The notes: generated by a model from the letters alone, not told the origin. Counted from the stretch's first letter, positions 1 through 7,897 are shown. The stretch is 35,054 nucleotides of DNA from Argonema antarcticum A004/B2 (GCF_023333585.1 NZ_JAIQZN010000076.1:1-35054); one strand, 5' to 3'. Numbers and translations: made by a program.

Positions 1-61
1 CAGCATTTCAGCCTTTTTAGCTATCGTCCCAACCTAAATCAATTAATAAAACTTATCAACC

Positions 62-1438
62 TTAGTACGTAAGAGCCAGTTCATCTTTCTTGTTATCCCA
101 CCAAAGCTTTAAATCTACTCTCGATTGTACACAGTCTATAAGCTTTTGTGCTAGGTTATAATCCCACTTATTTTCATTACTATTATAAAGGTTTTTCAGA
201 TCGATCGCAGCACAATGAATGCCATCTGCTTCCAGTCTTTCCTTCGTTCCTTGCAATAAACTCTTATTTTCATCTGAATCCATGACATAGCAATACTCTC
301 CCGCTTTAAGATAGTGATACAATAATTCTTGAGCTACCCATTTTTGGTTGAAAATAGACTCATAAATGGGGTTAAAAATTTTTAATTTTCCTTCTTTCTT
401 GACAACTAAACCAGAAAGGCGCAATTCCATTATGTCGGTATTGTTATCTGCTCCTATTGCTCCTTCCTGTAAAACTTGCTGATACAACTCTAAGCGTTGT
501 AAAGTGCGATCGTTAAATTCAAAAATCAAATTACGAATGGTCTTGAAATGTATTTGAGGATCGTTAAATTCCCACTTTTCTACAATCTCAGATTGCACCA
601 ATTTCGCAATACAATCCTTTTCTTCACCTACAGGAATGGGAGAGGTTAATTTTTTATCTTGAATAAGCTTACAGAGTTTTTGGGTGAGAAACGGTTGTCC
701 GCCTGTCCAATACAACACTTGTTTTAGAGCATTTGTGGGGTTTTTAAAATGATTTTCCAGTCCTTTGGCTAAGTTACTGGCGGCTTCCAGTTCAAAACCA
801 TTCAATTCAATTTCCTTATATTCGATATTAAATGGGTTGCGAATTTTATGTTTAATTAACTCGTTAGGAGTTAGCACTCCCAGTAAGACAAAACTCAGGC
901 GTTGGTATTCGCTATTGTCAGCACGCTTGTTGTAGCATTGGCAAATAAAAACAAAAAAATCGTCTTTAAACTCTAAGTCACTAATGCTATCAAATTCATC
1001 AATAAATATAACTATCTTGTTTTTTAACTTATTTAATAGTTCATCTTCAACAAACTGTATCAACCTTTCTGTAGTAGAAATATTGCTGTGTTGCTCCCAC
1101 CATTCTTTTATGTTTATTGGTAAAGATAAAGCTCTTGCTAAGTAATTTAAGAATCCTCCATAGAACTCATCTTGTGTCACATTATGACTACAAAGAGGCA
1201 TCATTTCAATTGCAGCACAGGCCATGTTGTCTGCCTGTTCTGTTTTCAACTTTTGCATTGTTTTGACTCGCAAGCTAGATTTACCCATTTGTCTCGAATT
1301 GAAAACATAGCAAAAATTATTATTTTTTAGGGCGCTATAAAGTTCTTCATCTGCGCTTCTCAGCACATAGGTTTCATTCTCAGCGTATAGACTTCCGCCG
1401 ACTTGATATTGGTAGTTTGAGTTTGGTGTCATACTCAT
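62..1438 (-). CDS. AAA-like (AAA_35-type) P-loop ATPase
   Basis: The 458-residue product has the layout of the cyanobacterial AAA-like family: an N-terminal YQVGGSL segment (about residues 11-17), a Walker A motif NSRQMGKSSL (47-56, K53) and a Walker B motif IVIFIDEFDSI (142-152) with the DE pair intact. A TGGQPFLTQKLC segment, typical of the lid region of STAND-like ATPases, follows near the middle. The C-terminal part has no recognised effector domain. It lies 117 bp downstream of, and on the same strand as, a second ATPase-like gene whose motifs are degenerate, so the two are probably co-transcribed. Members of this family are thought to work in signalling or conflict systems, but the specific job is unknown. 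The stop codon is at 62-64, so the gene is complete. ATG at 1438 and the ATG two codons later are both possible starts. Confidence 0.85.
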   Translation of the reverse strand: MSMTPNSNYQYQVGGSLYAENETYVLRSADEELYSALKNNNFCYVFNSRQMGKSSLRVKTMQKLKTEQADNMACAAIEMMPLCSHNVTQDEFYGGFLNYLARALSLPINIKEWWEQHSNISTTERLIQFVEDELLNKLKNKIVIFIDEFDSISDLEFKDDFFVFICQCYNKRADNSEYQRLSFVLLGVLTPNELIKHKIRNPFNIEYKEIELNGFELEAASNLAKGLENHFKNPTNALKQVLYWTGGQPFLTQKLCKLIQDKKLTSPIPVGEEKDCIAKLVQSEIVEKWEFNDPQIHFKTIRNLIFEFNDRTLQRLELYQQVLQEGAIGADNNTDIMELRLSGLVVKKEGKLKIFNPIYESIFNQKWVAQELLYHYLKAGEYCYVMDSDENKSLLQGTKERLEADGIHCAAIDLKNLYNSNENKWDYNLAQKLIDCVQSRVDLKLWWDNKKDELALTY

Positions 1439-1555
1439 TAACGCTTCTGAAAACTATTGACCAAGACATTTTAGAACAGACGGAATATAAATCATTACCT
1501 ACTAGGGAGAACAAATTAGCTAAAAACGAAGGATATTTTCCACTGATGAAAACTA

Positions 1556-2950
1556 CTAAAGTCGATCGCGGAAATACAAGCGATATAACTTGTTGCGTGG
1601 CTCTACATTCTCGCCTTCTATCTTGATTAACCCCAAATCACGCAAACTTTCGACAATTTCGATTTCTGATACTGACTTAAACTCCACTGGTAAATCTGCT
1701 GTAACTATCTTTTTGAATGCTTCTTTGCGTTTTGGATAAATTTCAAAATACCGCAAGTATTCATTTAGGTGGTCGCCATAAATTTCATCTAACCTATCGG
1801 TATTATTTAACAATTTTTCAATTTCCATAGTTCCGTCAATGATTTTATTTAAAGCTAGTTTTACTAAATCGGGATGTCCTCCTACCATGTCCATTAATTT
1901 TTGAATTTGCTCATCATTAAAATTATTATTTTTATACTGCTCTGCCAAACTTTTTACCTGTTCTTTTTTTAAATATGATAATAATATCTCTGTCCCTTTA
2001 TTAAATGGTGATCGATGGGGTTGGATTTTGTTGTAATTTTCTCTATAGGTTACTATTAACCGCAATTGCTTCCAAATATTGCGATTCTTAGCTTCCTCAT
2101 GCCATGTTTGGAGAAGACTAAAAAATTCTCCAGCAATTTCGGAATAAGGGTAAACCTTATCCAATCTATATATTGCTAAGATTAGGGGTTGATCTGCAAG
2201 GAGTAGATGATCTTCAAAGTATGCCATACACTTCATCTTACTGTTACCTATTTGGCTATTCCAGTAATCTTCAATATTTATGGATAACTTCAAACCTTGA
2301 GCGATCTTAGTACAAAACCACTGTAAAAATGTATCTAGACTCTCTAAATTTTGATACTCCGCCATACGAAGAGATAAAGTTGTTGTTCGATAGTTTTTAT
2401 TAGCACAATTGAGAATATTATCGATTAGCGTTTTTTTGCCGATACGAATGGGAGCTTTGATTCTCAGCAAGCATCCTGGTATCGAAATCTGGTTTAAACA
2501 AAATTCAAATTGAGGTGGTTGTATATAGTCTTCTTGTAGCTTTAGCTCATTTGTTTGGGGATTGGTTTGAGCATTCTCATCCTTTCCCGAATTAGAGCCA
2601 ATATTCTCCGAAATATGTGAATTGGTTGTATGCGACAGGTTATATCCACCTTTTTCTTCAAGCAATTCAGGTAAACGTGACCATTCTTTTATCCTTTCTA
2701 CTTTAGTTATGCCCTTAATATATTCTCCCAATCTATCCCGATATTGTAAAAAGGTACTCTCTTTTATTTTGAGTGCATCAGCTATTTCTTTGCTTGTACG
2801 CCTCAAAAGCACACCTCGTAGAAGGGTTTTATTTTGGGCGTCGTCCACTTGATATCCCTTCTCTTTTAGGTCTTTACATAATTTATTGAAGTCCTGCAAA
2901 TGTTCAGCCTTGAAAAAAGTATTTTCCGGGTTGCTCTCCTGATTTTCCAT
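1556..2950 (-). CDS. N-terminal HTH plus degenerate AAA-like domain (vWA-MoxR-associated type)
   Basis: The 464-residue protein starts with a helix-turn-helix-like region (about 15-90, including RRTSKEIADALKIKESTF), then a polar linker (105-140), then a domain resembling the AAA-like domain of VMAP-type proteins. The P-loop position reads RIKAPIRIGKKTLI (163-176): the Ser/Thr that should follow GK is Lys. The Walker B position reads LILAIYRLDKVY (256-267), where the family normally has a DE pair in LGLDEVDR. Both changes suggest lost or weak ATP hydrolysis. The later block RSPFNKGTEI matches the family. ATG at 2950 is preceded by a GAGGAGGCTA-like stretch on the coding strand, a plausible ribosome site. 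It probably leads an operon with the intact ATPase downstream. The HTH suggests DNA binding or partner docking, which is inference. Confidence 0.75.
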   Translation of the reverse strand: MENQESNPENTFFKAEHLQDFNKLCKDLKEKGYQVDDAQNKTLLRGVLLRRTSKEIADALKIKESTFLQYRDRLGEYIKGITKVERIKEWSRLPELLEEKGGYNLSHTTNSHISENIGSNSGKDENAQTNPQTNELKLQEDYIQPPQFEFCLNQISIPGCLLRIKAPIRIGKKTLIDNILNCANKNYRTTTLSLRMAEYQNLESLDTFLQWFCTKIAQGLKLSINIEDYWNSQIGNSKMKCMAYFEDHLLLADQPLILAIYRLDKVYPYSEIAGEFFSLLQTWHEEAKNRNIWKQLRLIVTYRENYNKIQPHRSPFNKGTEILLSYLKKEQVKSLAEQYKNNNFNDEQIQKLMDMVGGHPDLVKLALNKIIDGTMEIEKLLNNTDRLDEIYGDHLNEYLRYFEIYPKRKEAFKKIVTADLPVEFKSVSEIEIVESLRDLGLIKIEGENVEPRNKLYRLYFRDRL

Positions 2951-3119
2951 AGCCTCCTCTACACCCTAATAACTTTTAGTTCTGTACAACAAAAGACTAA
3001 AACTATTTTCCTAAAACCTTTTACTTGTCAAATTCCTAGACCATAAGCCACAATTTTGAGAAAGCACCACGAGCCAAGTTTTCCATCCCGGCTCGAGGCT
3101 AGAAATAAAAGGTGATCAC

Positions 3120-3605
3120 ATGATAACAGCAAACCAATCATCCCGGTATACCTTCTCACTGGAAAGTTTTCTGTGTGAGATGATGGACACTCCACCCCAC
3201 AAGCTAACGCTGGAACTGTTCAAAGCTCTAGTTGCTCGCCTCCAGCTGGAAGATAGCTTCCTCCAAAAGCACATCTTATTTCGTCCCGAAAAAAAATATG
3301 GCTGGAAGCCTGTTCTACTGACTCCCTCAGTGGAAATACTGACGTGCTGTTGGATGCCGAGACAGGAATCGGGAATTCACGATCACGGTAACTCCCTGAA
3401 CGTAACGCAAGTAATTCAAGGCGCTTGCACCGCCCAAATCTATGAGGTTTTGGGACAAGAACTGGTGTTGTCCAAGGAGGAAGAAATTCACGCGAATCAA
3501 TTAACTGGAGTAGAACGCCAGCCGCAATTTCATCAATTGATTAACAAATCAAACATTGAGCCGCTAGTGACGCTCCACTTCTACTGTCCCGCTCGACCTC
3601 AATAA
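3120..3605 (+). CDS. Cysteine dioxygenase-like cupin protein
   Basis: The 161-residue product matches the cysteine dioxygenase (CDO I) cupin family. The first metal-binding motif is GIHDHGNS (85-92), giving H87 and H89 as ligands, and H138 in the QFHQL segment is the likely third ligand. The length is close to bacterial CDO-like enzymes. The expected reaction is oxidation of a thiol such as cysteine to its sulfinate using Fe(II) and O2; the exact thiol substrate cannot be read from sequence. ATG 3120 follows an AAAGGTG ribosome site. The gene diverges from the ATPase pair across about 170 bp that should hold both promoters, and it ends just before a strong intrinsic terminator. Confidence 0.85.
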   Translation: MITANQSSRYTFSLESFLCEMMDTPPHKLTLELFKALVARLQLEDSFLQKHILFRPEKKYGWKPVLLTPSVEILTCCWMPRQESGIHDHGNSLNVTQVIQGACTAQIYEVLGQELVLSKEEEIHANQLTGVERQPQFHQLINKSNIEPLVTLHFYCPARPQ

Positions 3606-3612
3606 TATTAAG

Positions 3613-3650
3613 AAACCGGGTTTTTGAGTTCCATCAAAACCCGGTTTTTT
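3613..3650 (+). terminator. Intrinsic terminator after the cupin gene
   Basis: A 12-bp inverted repeat (AAACCGGGTTTT at 3613-3624 and its complement at 3636-3647) is followed by a T run ending at 3650, 8 bp after the stop codon. The stem belongs to the AAACCGGGTTTC hairpin family that recurs near 22.9 and 31.6 kb. Confidence 0.85.
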
Positions 3651-3938
3651 AATAAAGCTAGATTGTAGCTCGTTCAAAATTTTCCATCTTACCAGTCGGC
3701 GTTGGCTTTCATTTTTCAAGGTATTGGGTTATCATAGCTAAAAATTGTTAGGCTTTTCCAATTAAATGCTTTGAGATTGATTAGAGATAAAATTCTGGTT
3801 CTATTGACTAAAAAATTTTAGGTTGACTTGAAAAAATAGCTAAAAATTATTACTGGAAATAGCTAAAAATTATTACTGGCGAATTGAATTTGAAAAGCAT
3901 AGGATAAAAACATGAAAGATAACAGGAGCGAGTTGATT
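3651..3938. other. AT-rich non-coding stretch
   Basis: No supported gene. It is AT-rich, with repeated TAGCTAAAAATT words (near 3736, 3836 and 3859), and it leads into the frameshifted gene. A ribosome site AGGAG at 3924-3928 lies at its 3' end. Confidence 0.6.
3834..3879. repeat. Perfect 23-bp tandem duplication
   Basis: The unit AAATAGCTAAAAATTATTAC followed by TGG occurs twice head to tail (3834-3856 and 3857-3879). A diverged partial copy of its core lies near 3736. It sits about 60 bp before the start of the next gene, where it could be an operator or simple slippage product. Confidence 0.9.
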
Positions 3939-4518
3939 ATGAAAATGCCTCTGCAATCTCCCGAACAAGATAGATAAGTTAAGGGCACATGAATTATATC
4001 TTTCGCAAAAACCCATCAACTATTACTTCCAAAAAGCCCAAAACGATTTCAGCTACGTAGACAAGTTAGGCAACCATTTTCACAACTCAAAAAAGGATGA
4101 TCTTTCAGATGTAACTAAAGAAGATTTTGATCTGTGGATACGGTATTTACACATGGGATTGCCTATAATCATACGCTACGTTTACAGCAACCCTTATCAT
4201 TGCGTTGAAGAAATGGCGGATAAAGTTAAGAGAACAGGAGTGCTAGAAGTTTGCGTTGATTTTAACAATCCGAGCCTCTTAACTCCTTCTAATAATCTCT
4301 TCTTTAGGGCTATTCATAATAGCCATCACTTGTTATTAAATGCTCCTTTTGATTGGGAAGGAGACATCAAAGCTGTTCGTCATTTTTGCAGCCTTACCAA
4401 AAATCGGATTTTCCACCGCATCTTGTTTAGTGAAATTATTCTTCAAGCAGCCGCCAGTTGCGTGCTTGGAGGACACTTGCCTGATGAGCATAAATTGGTT
4501 TTAAGTTTGCCTGAATAG
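3939..4518 (+). pseudogene. Frameshifted gene of unknown function (FRAIH-motif protein)
   Basis: An ATG at 3939 with AGGAG ten bases upstream opens a frame that stops at TAA after 12 codons. The neighbouring frame is open from about 3943 to 4518 with sensible protein sequence throughout (for example INYYFQKAQNDFSYVDKLGN before the ATG at 4153). A single +1 shift around 3950-3965 would join MKMPLQ to LPNKIDKLR and give about 192 residues. The C-terminal half has LFFRAIHNSHHLL and FSEIILQAAA, faintly like phage and bacterial proteins with an FRA[VI]H motif. I do not recognise a function. A short protein of 121 residues starting at ATG 4153 cannot be excluded, but coding-quality sequence upstream argues for a broken longer gene or a sequencing error. 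Confidence 0.6.
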
Positions 4519-4521
4519 AGA

Positions 4522-4554
4522 TTGAGTTATGAAACCCAACGTTTCATAACTCAA
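4522..4554. terminator. Perfect 14-bp hairpin after the frameshifted gene
   Basis: TTGAGTTATGAAAC (4522-4535) pairs perfectly with 4541-4554 around a 5-nt loop, three bases after the stop codon at 4518. There is no T tract on either strand, so it may be a 3' stabilising hairpin rather than a classical terminator. Confidence 0.6.
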
Positions 4555-4602
4555 AAAACTTACCAATTTTTAGATAATTTAGACCTAAAGGAGGTTGTTG
4601 AA

Positions 4603-4887
4603 ATGGAATGGATTAAATCAATGATTAAATCAATTATCTCTGACATTATTCAGCAAAAACCGGCAATTAAATCAACTATTGACTATGATCAATTCCTCAC
4701 TGGTGAAGCAACTGTGATCGCAGTAGAACCGCCAAAACAGCGCCCTTATTGGTTTGGCAGAGTGGCCTTTAGGGGTTCCTATTGGAATGCTCGAACTTTA
4801 TTCCCTGAAACACTAGAAGAAGGCGATATCTGCGAAGTGATTGGTAACTCGAATATTACCCTGATTATTCGGCCATTTCCGCGTTAG
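4603..4887 (+). CDS. Small NfeD C-terminal-domain-like OB-fold protein
   Basis: The 94-residue product has the pattern of the NfeD C-terminal OB-fold: TGEATVIAVEPPKQRPYWFG, then GRVAFRGSYWNAR, EEGDICEVIGNSN and ITLIIRPFPR. It lacks the membrane segments and protease partner of full NfeD/SPFH systems, so it is a free-standing soluble domain. The start is ATG 4603 because AAAGGAGGT at 4588-4596, almost a perfect anti-SD match, lies 6 bases upstream. An alternative TTG at 4522 falls inside a hairpin stem. The leader Met-Glu-Trp-Ile and an amphipathic helix precede the fold. The role is unknown; related domains bind partner membrane proteins. Confidence 0.75.
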   Translation: MEWIKSMIKSIISDIIQQKPAIKSTIDYDQFLTGEATVIAVEPPKQRPYWFGRVAFRGSYWNARTLFPETLEEGDICEVIGNSNITLIIRPFPR

Positions 4888-4896
4888 ATTAAGTAC

Positions 4897-4947
4897 GGTG
4901 CGTCAGAGCAATAAAATTAGTTCCAAAATTCTGGTATCTGACGCACC
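4897..4947. repeat. Inverted repeat GGTGCGTCAGA / TCTGACGCACC
   Basis: Two 11-bp arms (4897-4907 and 4937-4947) are perfect complements around 29 bp. It lies between the convergent NfeD-like and DUF29 genes, where it can act as a bidirectional transcription end or be a remnant of a small palindromic repeat. Confidence 0.75.
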
Positions 4948-4996
4948 CTACAGATTAACTTTGGTTTAGAACGGTCAGGAGATTTGAACTAGGAAC

Positions 4997-5461
4997 CTAG
5001 TCAATGTGAGGAAGTTGCTCAGGGAACCAATTTAAATCAAGTAATTGGTCAAGTGTGTAAGGGCATTCTGTAGGGAAATTAGCAGAGGTTCCAGTTTTTT
5101 CTTTGACAAAACCAAGCGCACGCTTGTAGATAAAGTGTAAATGTTCTTGTAAATAGTTTCGTAAGTTAGTTGTCAACCTTTGATCTAATTGATCGCGGAA
5201 GCTATAAATTTCACTTCGCCAGTGGTTTGTATTACGCTCTGCTTCATTTTTCCAATACTCAAGCAATAGTAAATGTCTGATAATTTGATTTAACAAACTA
5301 ACTACAGTATTTCTTTTCTCACTACCCAAATCTTCCAACTCCTCAATTAAATTATCTAAATCTAAAGCATTAAACTGACGGTTTTTGAGTAATTTTATGG
5401 TGGACTCCAACCACTCTAAATCGTCAGTTTCATAAAGGGTTTTTAAATCAATAACGCTCAT
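4997..5461 (-). CDS. DUF29 family protein
   Basis: The 154-residue product matches DUF29, a helical family very common in cyanobacteria. Visible hallmarks are LYETDDLEWLESTIKLLKNR near the N-terminus, IEELEDLGSEKR (about 44-55), LLNQIIRHLLLLEYW and RNTNHWRSEI, and the closing LDLNWFPEQLP. It is full length for the family. Function is not established; members often occur in accessory regions near toxin-antitoxin genes. ATG 5461 is preceded on the coding strand by AAGGAAACGA, an acceptable ribosome site. It is transcribed in the same direction as the membrane-protein gene that ends... upstream of it at 5496, leaving only 34 bp, so the two may be co-transcribed. Confidence 0.9.
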   Translation of the reverse strand: MSVIDLKTLYETDDLEWLESTIKLLKNRQFNALDLDNLIEELEDLGSEKRNTVVSLLNQIIRHLLLLEYWKNEAERNTNHWRSEIYSFRDQLDQRLTTNLRNYLQEHLHFIYKRALGFVKEKTGTSANFPTECPYTLDQLLDLNWFPEQLPHID

Positions 5462-5495
5462 TTCGTTTCCTTTGTACTATTTGACATTAAGTATT

Positions 5496-6245
5496 CTACC
5501 AATCATCATTTCTTCTCGGTGATCTACGAGTTTTAGTAGAACCAGATCTCGGTTCTTGCTTGGTCGATCGCTTCTTCCTTCTCTGCGGTTGTTCCGATTC
5601 CGGATCGTTTTCTAACCGACTGCTCATATCAATAAATACATCTCGTCGTAAGTAAGGATAGTCACTCACCCACACATCAAGTTCAGGAAGGTAAATATCG
5701 GTGACATTGCTAATCCGACTCATATCGGGTCGATTAGACATTACCACCATTTCAGCCCATTCTCCTGTAACGATCGCTTGGTGAGAACGTCGCAGAGGGA
5801 CTTGCAACTTAGTCAGAAAACCATTTTCATCCCCAACTTCTAGGGTAAGCCTTCGCTCCCGGTTTTCCACTATCATCAACTCGCCGCGCTTATTGACTGT
5901 TTCTTCTGTGCCAACTAATTCTTCACTTATATAAACATCTAACACCTGACCGCGCCAAAAAGCGCTGTACCGCGAACTTCGGCATTGAATATTACGCAAA
6001 CTCGCCCATAAAACTGGCCCCCACAGCCAGTACATACCGCTGACAATTCCTAATAAAAGAATTATTGGTGCAAATGCCTCTCCTAACAAGCTCGTTATCA
6101 AATAAAGTAGCAATACGCTCACCAAAGAAATTAACACCCGCTTTAAAAACTCGGCTGCATTACCCCAGCAATATTTGTACTGGGCGGCTGTGGCGATGAA
6201 AGGAATGAGTTGTTCAAATTTTTTGCGCGTTAATGGGACTAGCAT
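5496..6245 (-). CDS. Conserved cyanobacterial two-helix membrane protein
   Basis: The 249-residue product has two hydrophobic helices close together (about 37-54 and 59-81), then a soluble domain rich in beta-type sequence (90-205) and a basic, disordered tail (QRRKKRSTKQEPRSG and after). It resembles cyanobacterial proteins often labelled phosphate ABC transporter permease, but I see no permease signature, so that label is not adopted. ATG 6245 follows almost directly on an ATCTAAA-type heptamer array with no Shine-Dalgarno sequence. The upstream neighbour on the same strand is dapB, separated by about 250 bp of repeats. Confidence 0.75.
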   Translation of the reverse strand: MLVPLTRKKFEQLIPFIATAAQYKYCWGNAAEFLKRVLISLVSVLLLYLITSLLGEAFAPIILLLGIVSGMYWLWGPVLWASLRNIQCRSSRYSAFWRGQVLDVYISEELVGTEETVNKRGELMIVENRERRLTLEVGDENGFLTKLQVPLRRSHQAIVTGEWAEMVVMSNRPDMSRISNVTDIYLPELDVWVSDYPYLRRDVFIDMSSRLENDPESEQPQRRKKRSTKQEPRSGSTKTRRSPRRNDDW

Positions 6246-6250
6246 ATAAA

Positions 6251-6280
6251 TTTTAGATTTTGGATTTTAGATTTTAGATT
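6251..6280 (-). repeat. Leader heptamer array (ATCTAAA/ATCCAAA), 4 units
   Basis: On the coding strand this reads as four ATC(T/C)AAA units ending 5 bp before ATG 6245. It is one of five such arrays placed just before start codons in the same orientation. Confidence 0.9.
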
Positions 6281-6298
6281 GAATGGGGAATAGGGCAA

Positions 6299-6366
6299 GA
6301 AAAGTCAAAAGTCACTCATTCAAAATAAAAAGGGGAGTAGGAGCAGAGGAGCAGAGGAGCAGAGGA
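6299..6366. repeat. AAAAGTC heptamers and GGAGCAGA octamers
   Basis: Two AAAAGTC units near 6299-6313 are followed by CACTCATTCAAAA, a combination that recurs inverted near 7966-7996. Three exact GGAGCAGA units then lie at 6340-6363. Non-coding. Confidence 0.8.
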
Positions 6367-6376
6367 GAAATTTTCT

Positions 6377-6490
6377 TGACAACTGACCACTGACCACTGA
6401 CAACTGACAACTGACAACTGACAACTGACAACTGACCACTGACCACTGACCACTGACCACTGACCACTGACCACTGACCACTGACCACTC
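6377..6490. repeat. ACTGACC/ACTGACA heptamer array, about 16 units
   Basis: A nearly uninterrupted 7-bp tandem repeat with variants ACTGACC and ACTGACA arranged in blocks, starting about 10 bp after the dapB stop codon (reading on the dapB strand). It matches the known cyanobacterial short tandemly repeated repetitive (STRR) class. Open frames across it are translations of the repeat and not genes. Confidence 0.95.
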
Positions 6491-6499
6491 CCCAGTCAC

Positions 6500-7327
6500 C
6501 TACAATATCTTTTCTAAACCATATACTAACGATTTGAGTTCGGTGACTTTGCGGATTGCCAGCAGCACTCCTGGCATATAGCAAGTGCGATCGCTCGTGT
6601 CATGTCTTAGAGTGTAAACTTGACCTGTAGCACCAAAAATCACTTCTTGGTGAGCGATCAAACCGGGTAAGCGCACGCTGTGAATGCGAATACCCTCATC
6701 TGCCAAACTGCCTCTAGCGCCCGGTAATTTTTCCTCTTCCGTAACAGAAGGTGGATTGTAGGTTTTGCCCATTTCTGCCAGCATTTGAGCGGTTTTAATA
6801 GCTGTACCGCTGGGGGCGTCTGCTTTTTGATTGTGGTGGAGTTCGATGATTTCCACGTAATCGAAGTATTTGGACGCCTGGATAGCAGCTTGCTGAAGCA
6901 AAACCATGCCGATCGAAAAATTGGGGATAACTAGGCAACCAGTGCTGGCTTTTTCGGCAAATTCGGCCAATTCTTCAATTTGTTTGGGGCTCAGGCCAGT
7001 GGTGCCGACGACGGGGCGGACACCGTAAGCGATCGCAGATCTAACAGAATCATAAACCGTTTTGGGATGGGTGAAATCCACCATAACGCCCAGCACTTTT
7101 TCCTGCGCCGCCATCGCCAGTATCGGTTCAAACTGATTGGTAATCGGAACTTCCAGCGGGCCGCATCCAGCCACTTCCCCAGCATCTTGATTGAAAAATT
7201 CTGGATTGCGGTCTATCGCACCCAGCAGCGTCATGTCAGGTGCCGCTGCAATAGCTTTGATCGCCTCGCGGCCCATTTTGCCAGCAGCACCGTTGACCAC
7301 AACTGGGATAGGAGATTGATTCGCCAT
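6500..7327 (-). CDS. dapB: 4-hydroxy-tetrahydrodipicolinate reductase
   Basis: The 275-residue enzyme reduces (hydroxy)tetrahydrodipicolinate with NAD(P)H in the lysine and diaminopimelate pathway, in the cytosol. The N-terminal Rossmann motif is GAAGKMG (13-19), followed by GAIDR (36-40). The substrate-binding and catalytic segment [15 protein letters not shown] lies at about residues 161-175, and the HSVRLPG and [11 protein letters not shown] segments follow. The length is normal for DapB. The start at ATG 7327 is supported by the Rossmann spacing. A run of four ATCTAAA heptamers lies about 20 bp upstream and no clear Shine-Dalgarno sequence is visible. The gene appears to be transcribed alone or with the membrane-protein gene downstream. 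Confidence 0.97.
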   Translation of the reverse strand: MANQSPIPVVVNGAAGKMGREAIKAIAAAPDMTLLGAIDRNPEFFNQDAGEVAGCGPLEVPITNQFEPILAMAAQEKVLGVMVDFTHPKTVYDSVRSAIAYGVRPVVGTTGLSPKQIEELAEFAEKASTGCLVIPNFSIGMVLLQQAAIQASKYFDYVEIIELHHNQKADAPSGTAIKTAQMLAEMGKTYNPPSVTEEEKLPGARGSLADEGIRIHSVRLPGLIAHQEVIFGATGQVYTLRHDTSDRTCYMPGVLLAIRKVTELKSLVYGLEKIL

Positions 7328-7348
7328 GATTGAAAAACGGACAAAAAA

Positions 7349-7379
7349 TTTTAGATTTTAGATTTTAGATTTTAGATTG
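7349..7379 (-). repeat. Leader heptamer array (ATCTAAA), 4 units
   Basis: Four identical ATCTAAA units on the coding strand lie about 21 bp before the dapB ATG. Same family and orientation as the arrays before the genes starting at 6245, 8500, 9896 and 21043. Confidence 0.92.
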
Positions 7380-7400
7380 AATTAGGCAATGGAGCAAGAA

Positions 7401-7422
7401 AAGTCAAAAGTCAAAAGAAAAA
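7401..7422. repeat. AAAAGTC heptamers
   Basis: Two to three AAAAGTC units between dapB and the next gene upstream; the same word forms arrays near 6299, 7962 and 19721. Confidence 0.8.
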
Positions 7423-7445
7423 GGGGAAAAGGAACGAATTATTGC

Positions 7446-7512
7446 CCACTCCCCCACTCCCCCACTCCCCCACTCTGCCCCTCTGCCCCTAGCCCCTAGC
7501 CCCTAGCCCCTA
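7446..7512. repeat. CCCCACT then CCCCTAG heptamer arrays
   Basis: Four CCCCACT units (the classic STRR1 type) are followed by CCCCTCT and then CCCCTAG units that run right up to and include the stop codon (7510-7512) of the minus-strand gene next door. Confidence 0.92.
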
Positions 7513-7773
7513 TTCCAAAGGAATTTCGTCTTCAGGATTAAAGGGCTGTTCACCGATGCCAAGTTGCTTTTTAGAGCGTTTAAGCTGTTTCCAGAGTTTC
7601 TTAACTTGTTTATAAGCTTCTTCTGGAGAGAGCTTTCCACCCGTTTCTAAAGAGCAGATAAAATTCACCCGCTGGGCAAATTCTTGCAAATTGGCGTTAA
7701 AAACCAAATTTTCTGGTTTAACTTGGCCGTAGTAGCGACTACGGGGGTACAGAAAATTGGAGCGATCGTTCAT
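7510..7773 (-). CDS. Small conserved cyanobacterial protein (DUF7219-like)
   Basis: The 87-residue product begins MNDRSNFLYPRSRYYGQ and contains PENLVFNANLQEFAQRVNF and a basic helix KLWKQLKRSKKQLGIG. It has the look of a widespread small cyanobacterial protein family (I believe DUF7219, from memory). No membrane segment or known motif is present. ATG 7773 is preceded by TGGAGGGAGCC on the coding strand, a good ribosome site. The TAG stop codon is the first triplet of a TAGGGGC heptamer array, so the present C-terminus (EDEIPLE) may be set by the repeat. Function unknown. Confidence 0.8.
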   Translation of the reverse strand: MNDRSNFLYPRSRYYGQVKPENLVFNANLQEFAQRVNFICSLETGGKLSPEEAYKQVKKLWKQLKRSKKQLGIGEQPFNPEDEIPLE

Positions 7774-7897
7774 GGCTCCCTCCAGGATATTGTTAATGAA
7801 ACATTCTTCTGTTATAGACCCTGTTTGTCAGGATTTGTATCCGCTACTATACGGATATTTAGTAGCTTCCCTGTTGCCAAATTTTCCGTTTTGCCCT

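Noticed and set aside
3834-3879. Possible CRISPR-like direct repeat
   Set aside because: Two units are adjacent with no spacer between them, and no cas genes are present.
5496-6245. Annotation as phosphate ABC transporter permease
   Set aside because: Only two membrane helices and no permease signature are visible.
6312-6584. 90-codon minus-strand open frame with repeated VVSGQWS
   Set aside because: It is a translation of the ACTGACC heptamer array and the end of dapB in another frame.
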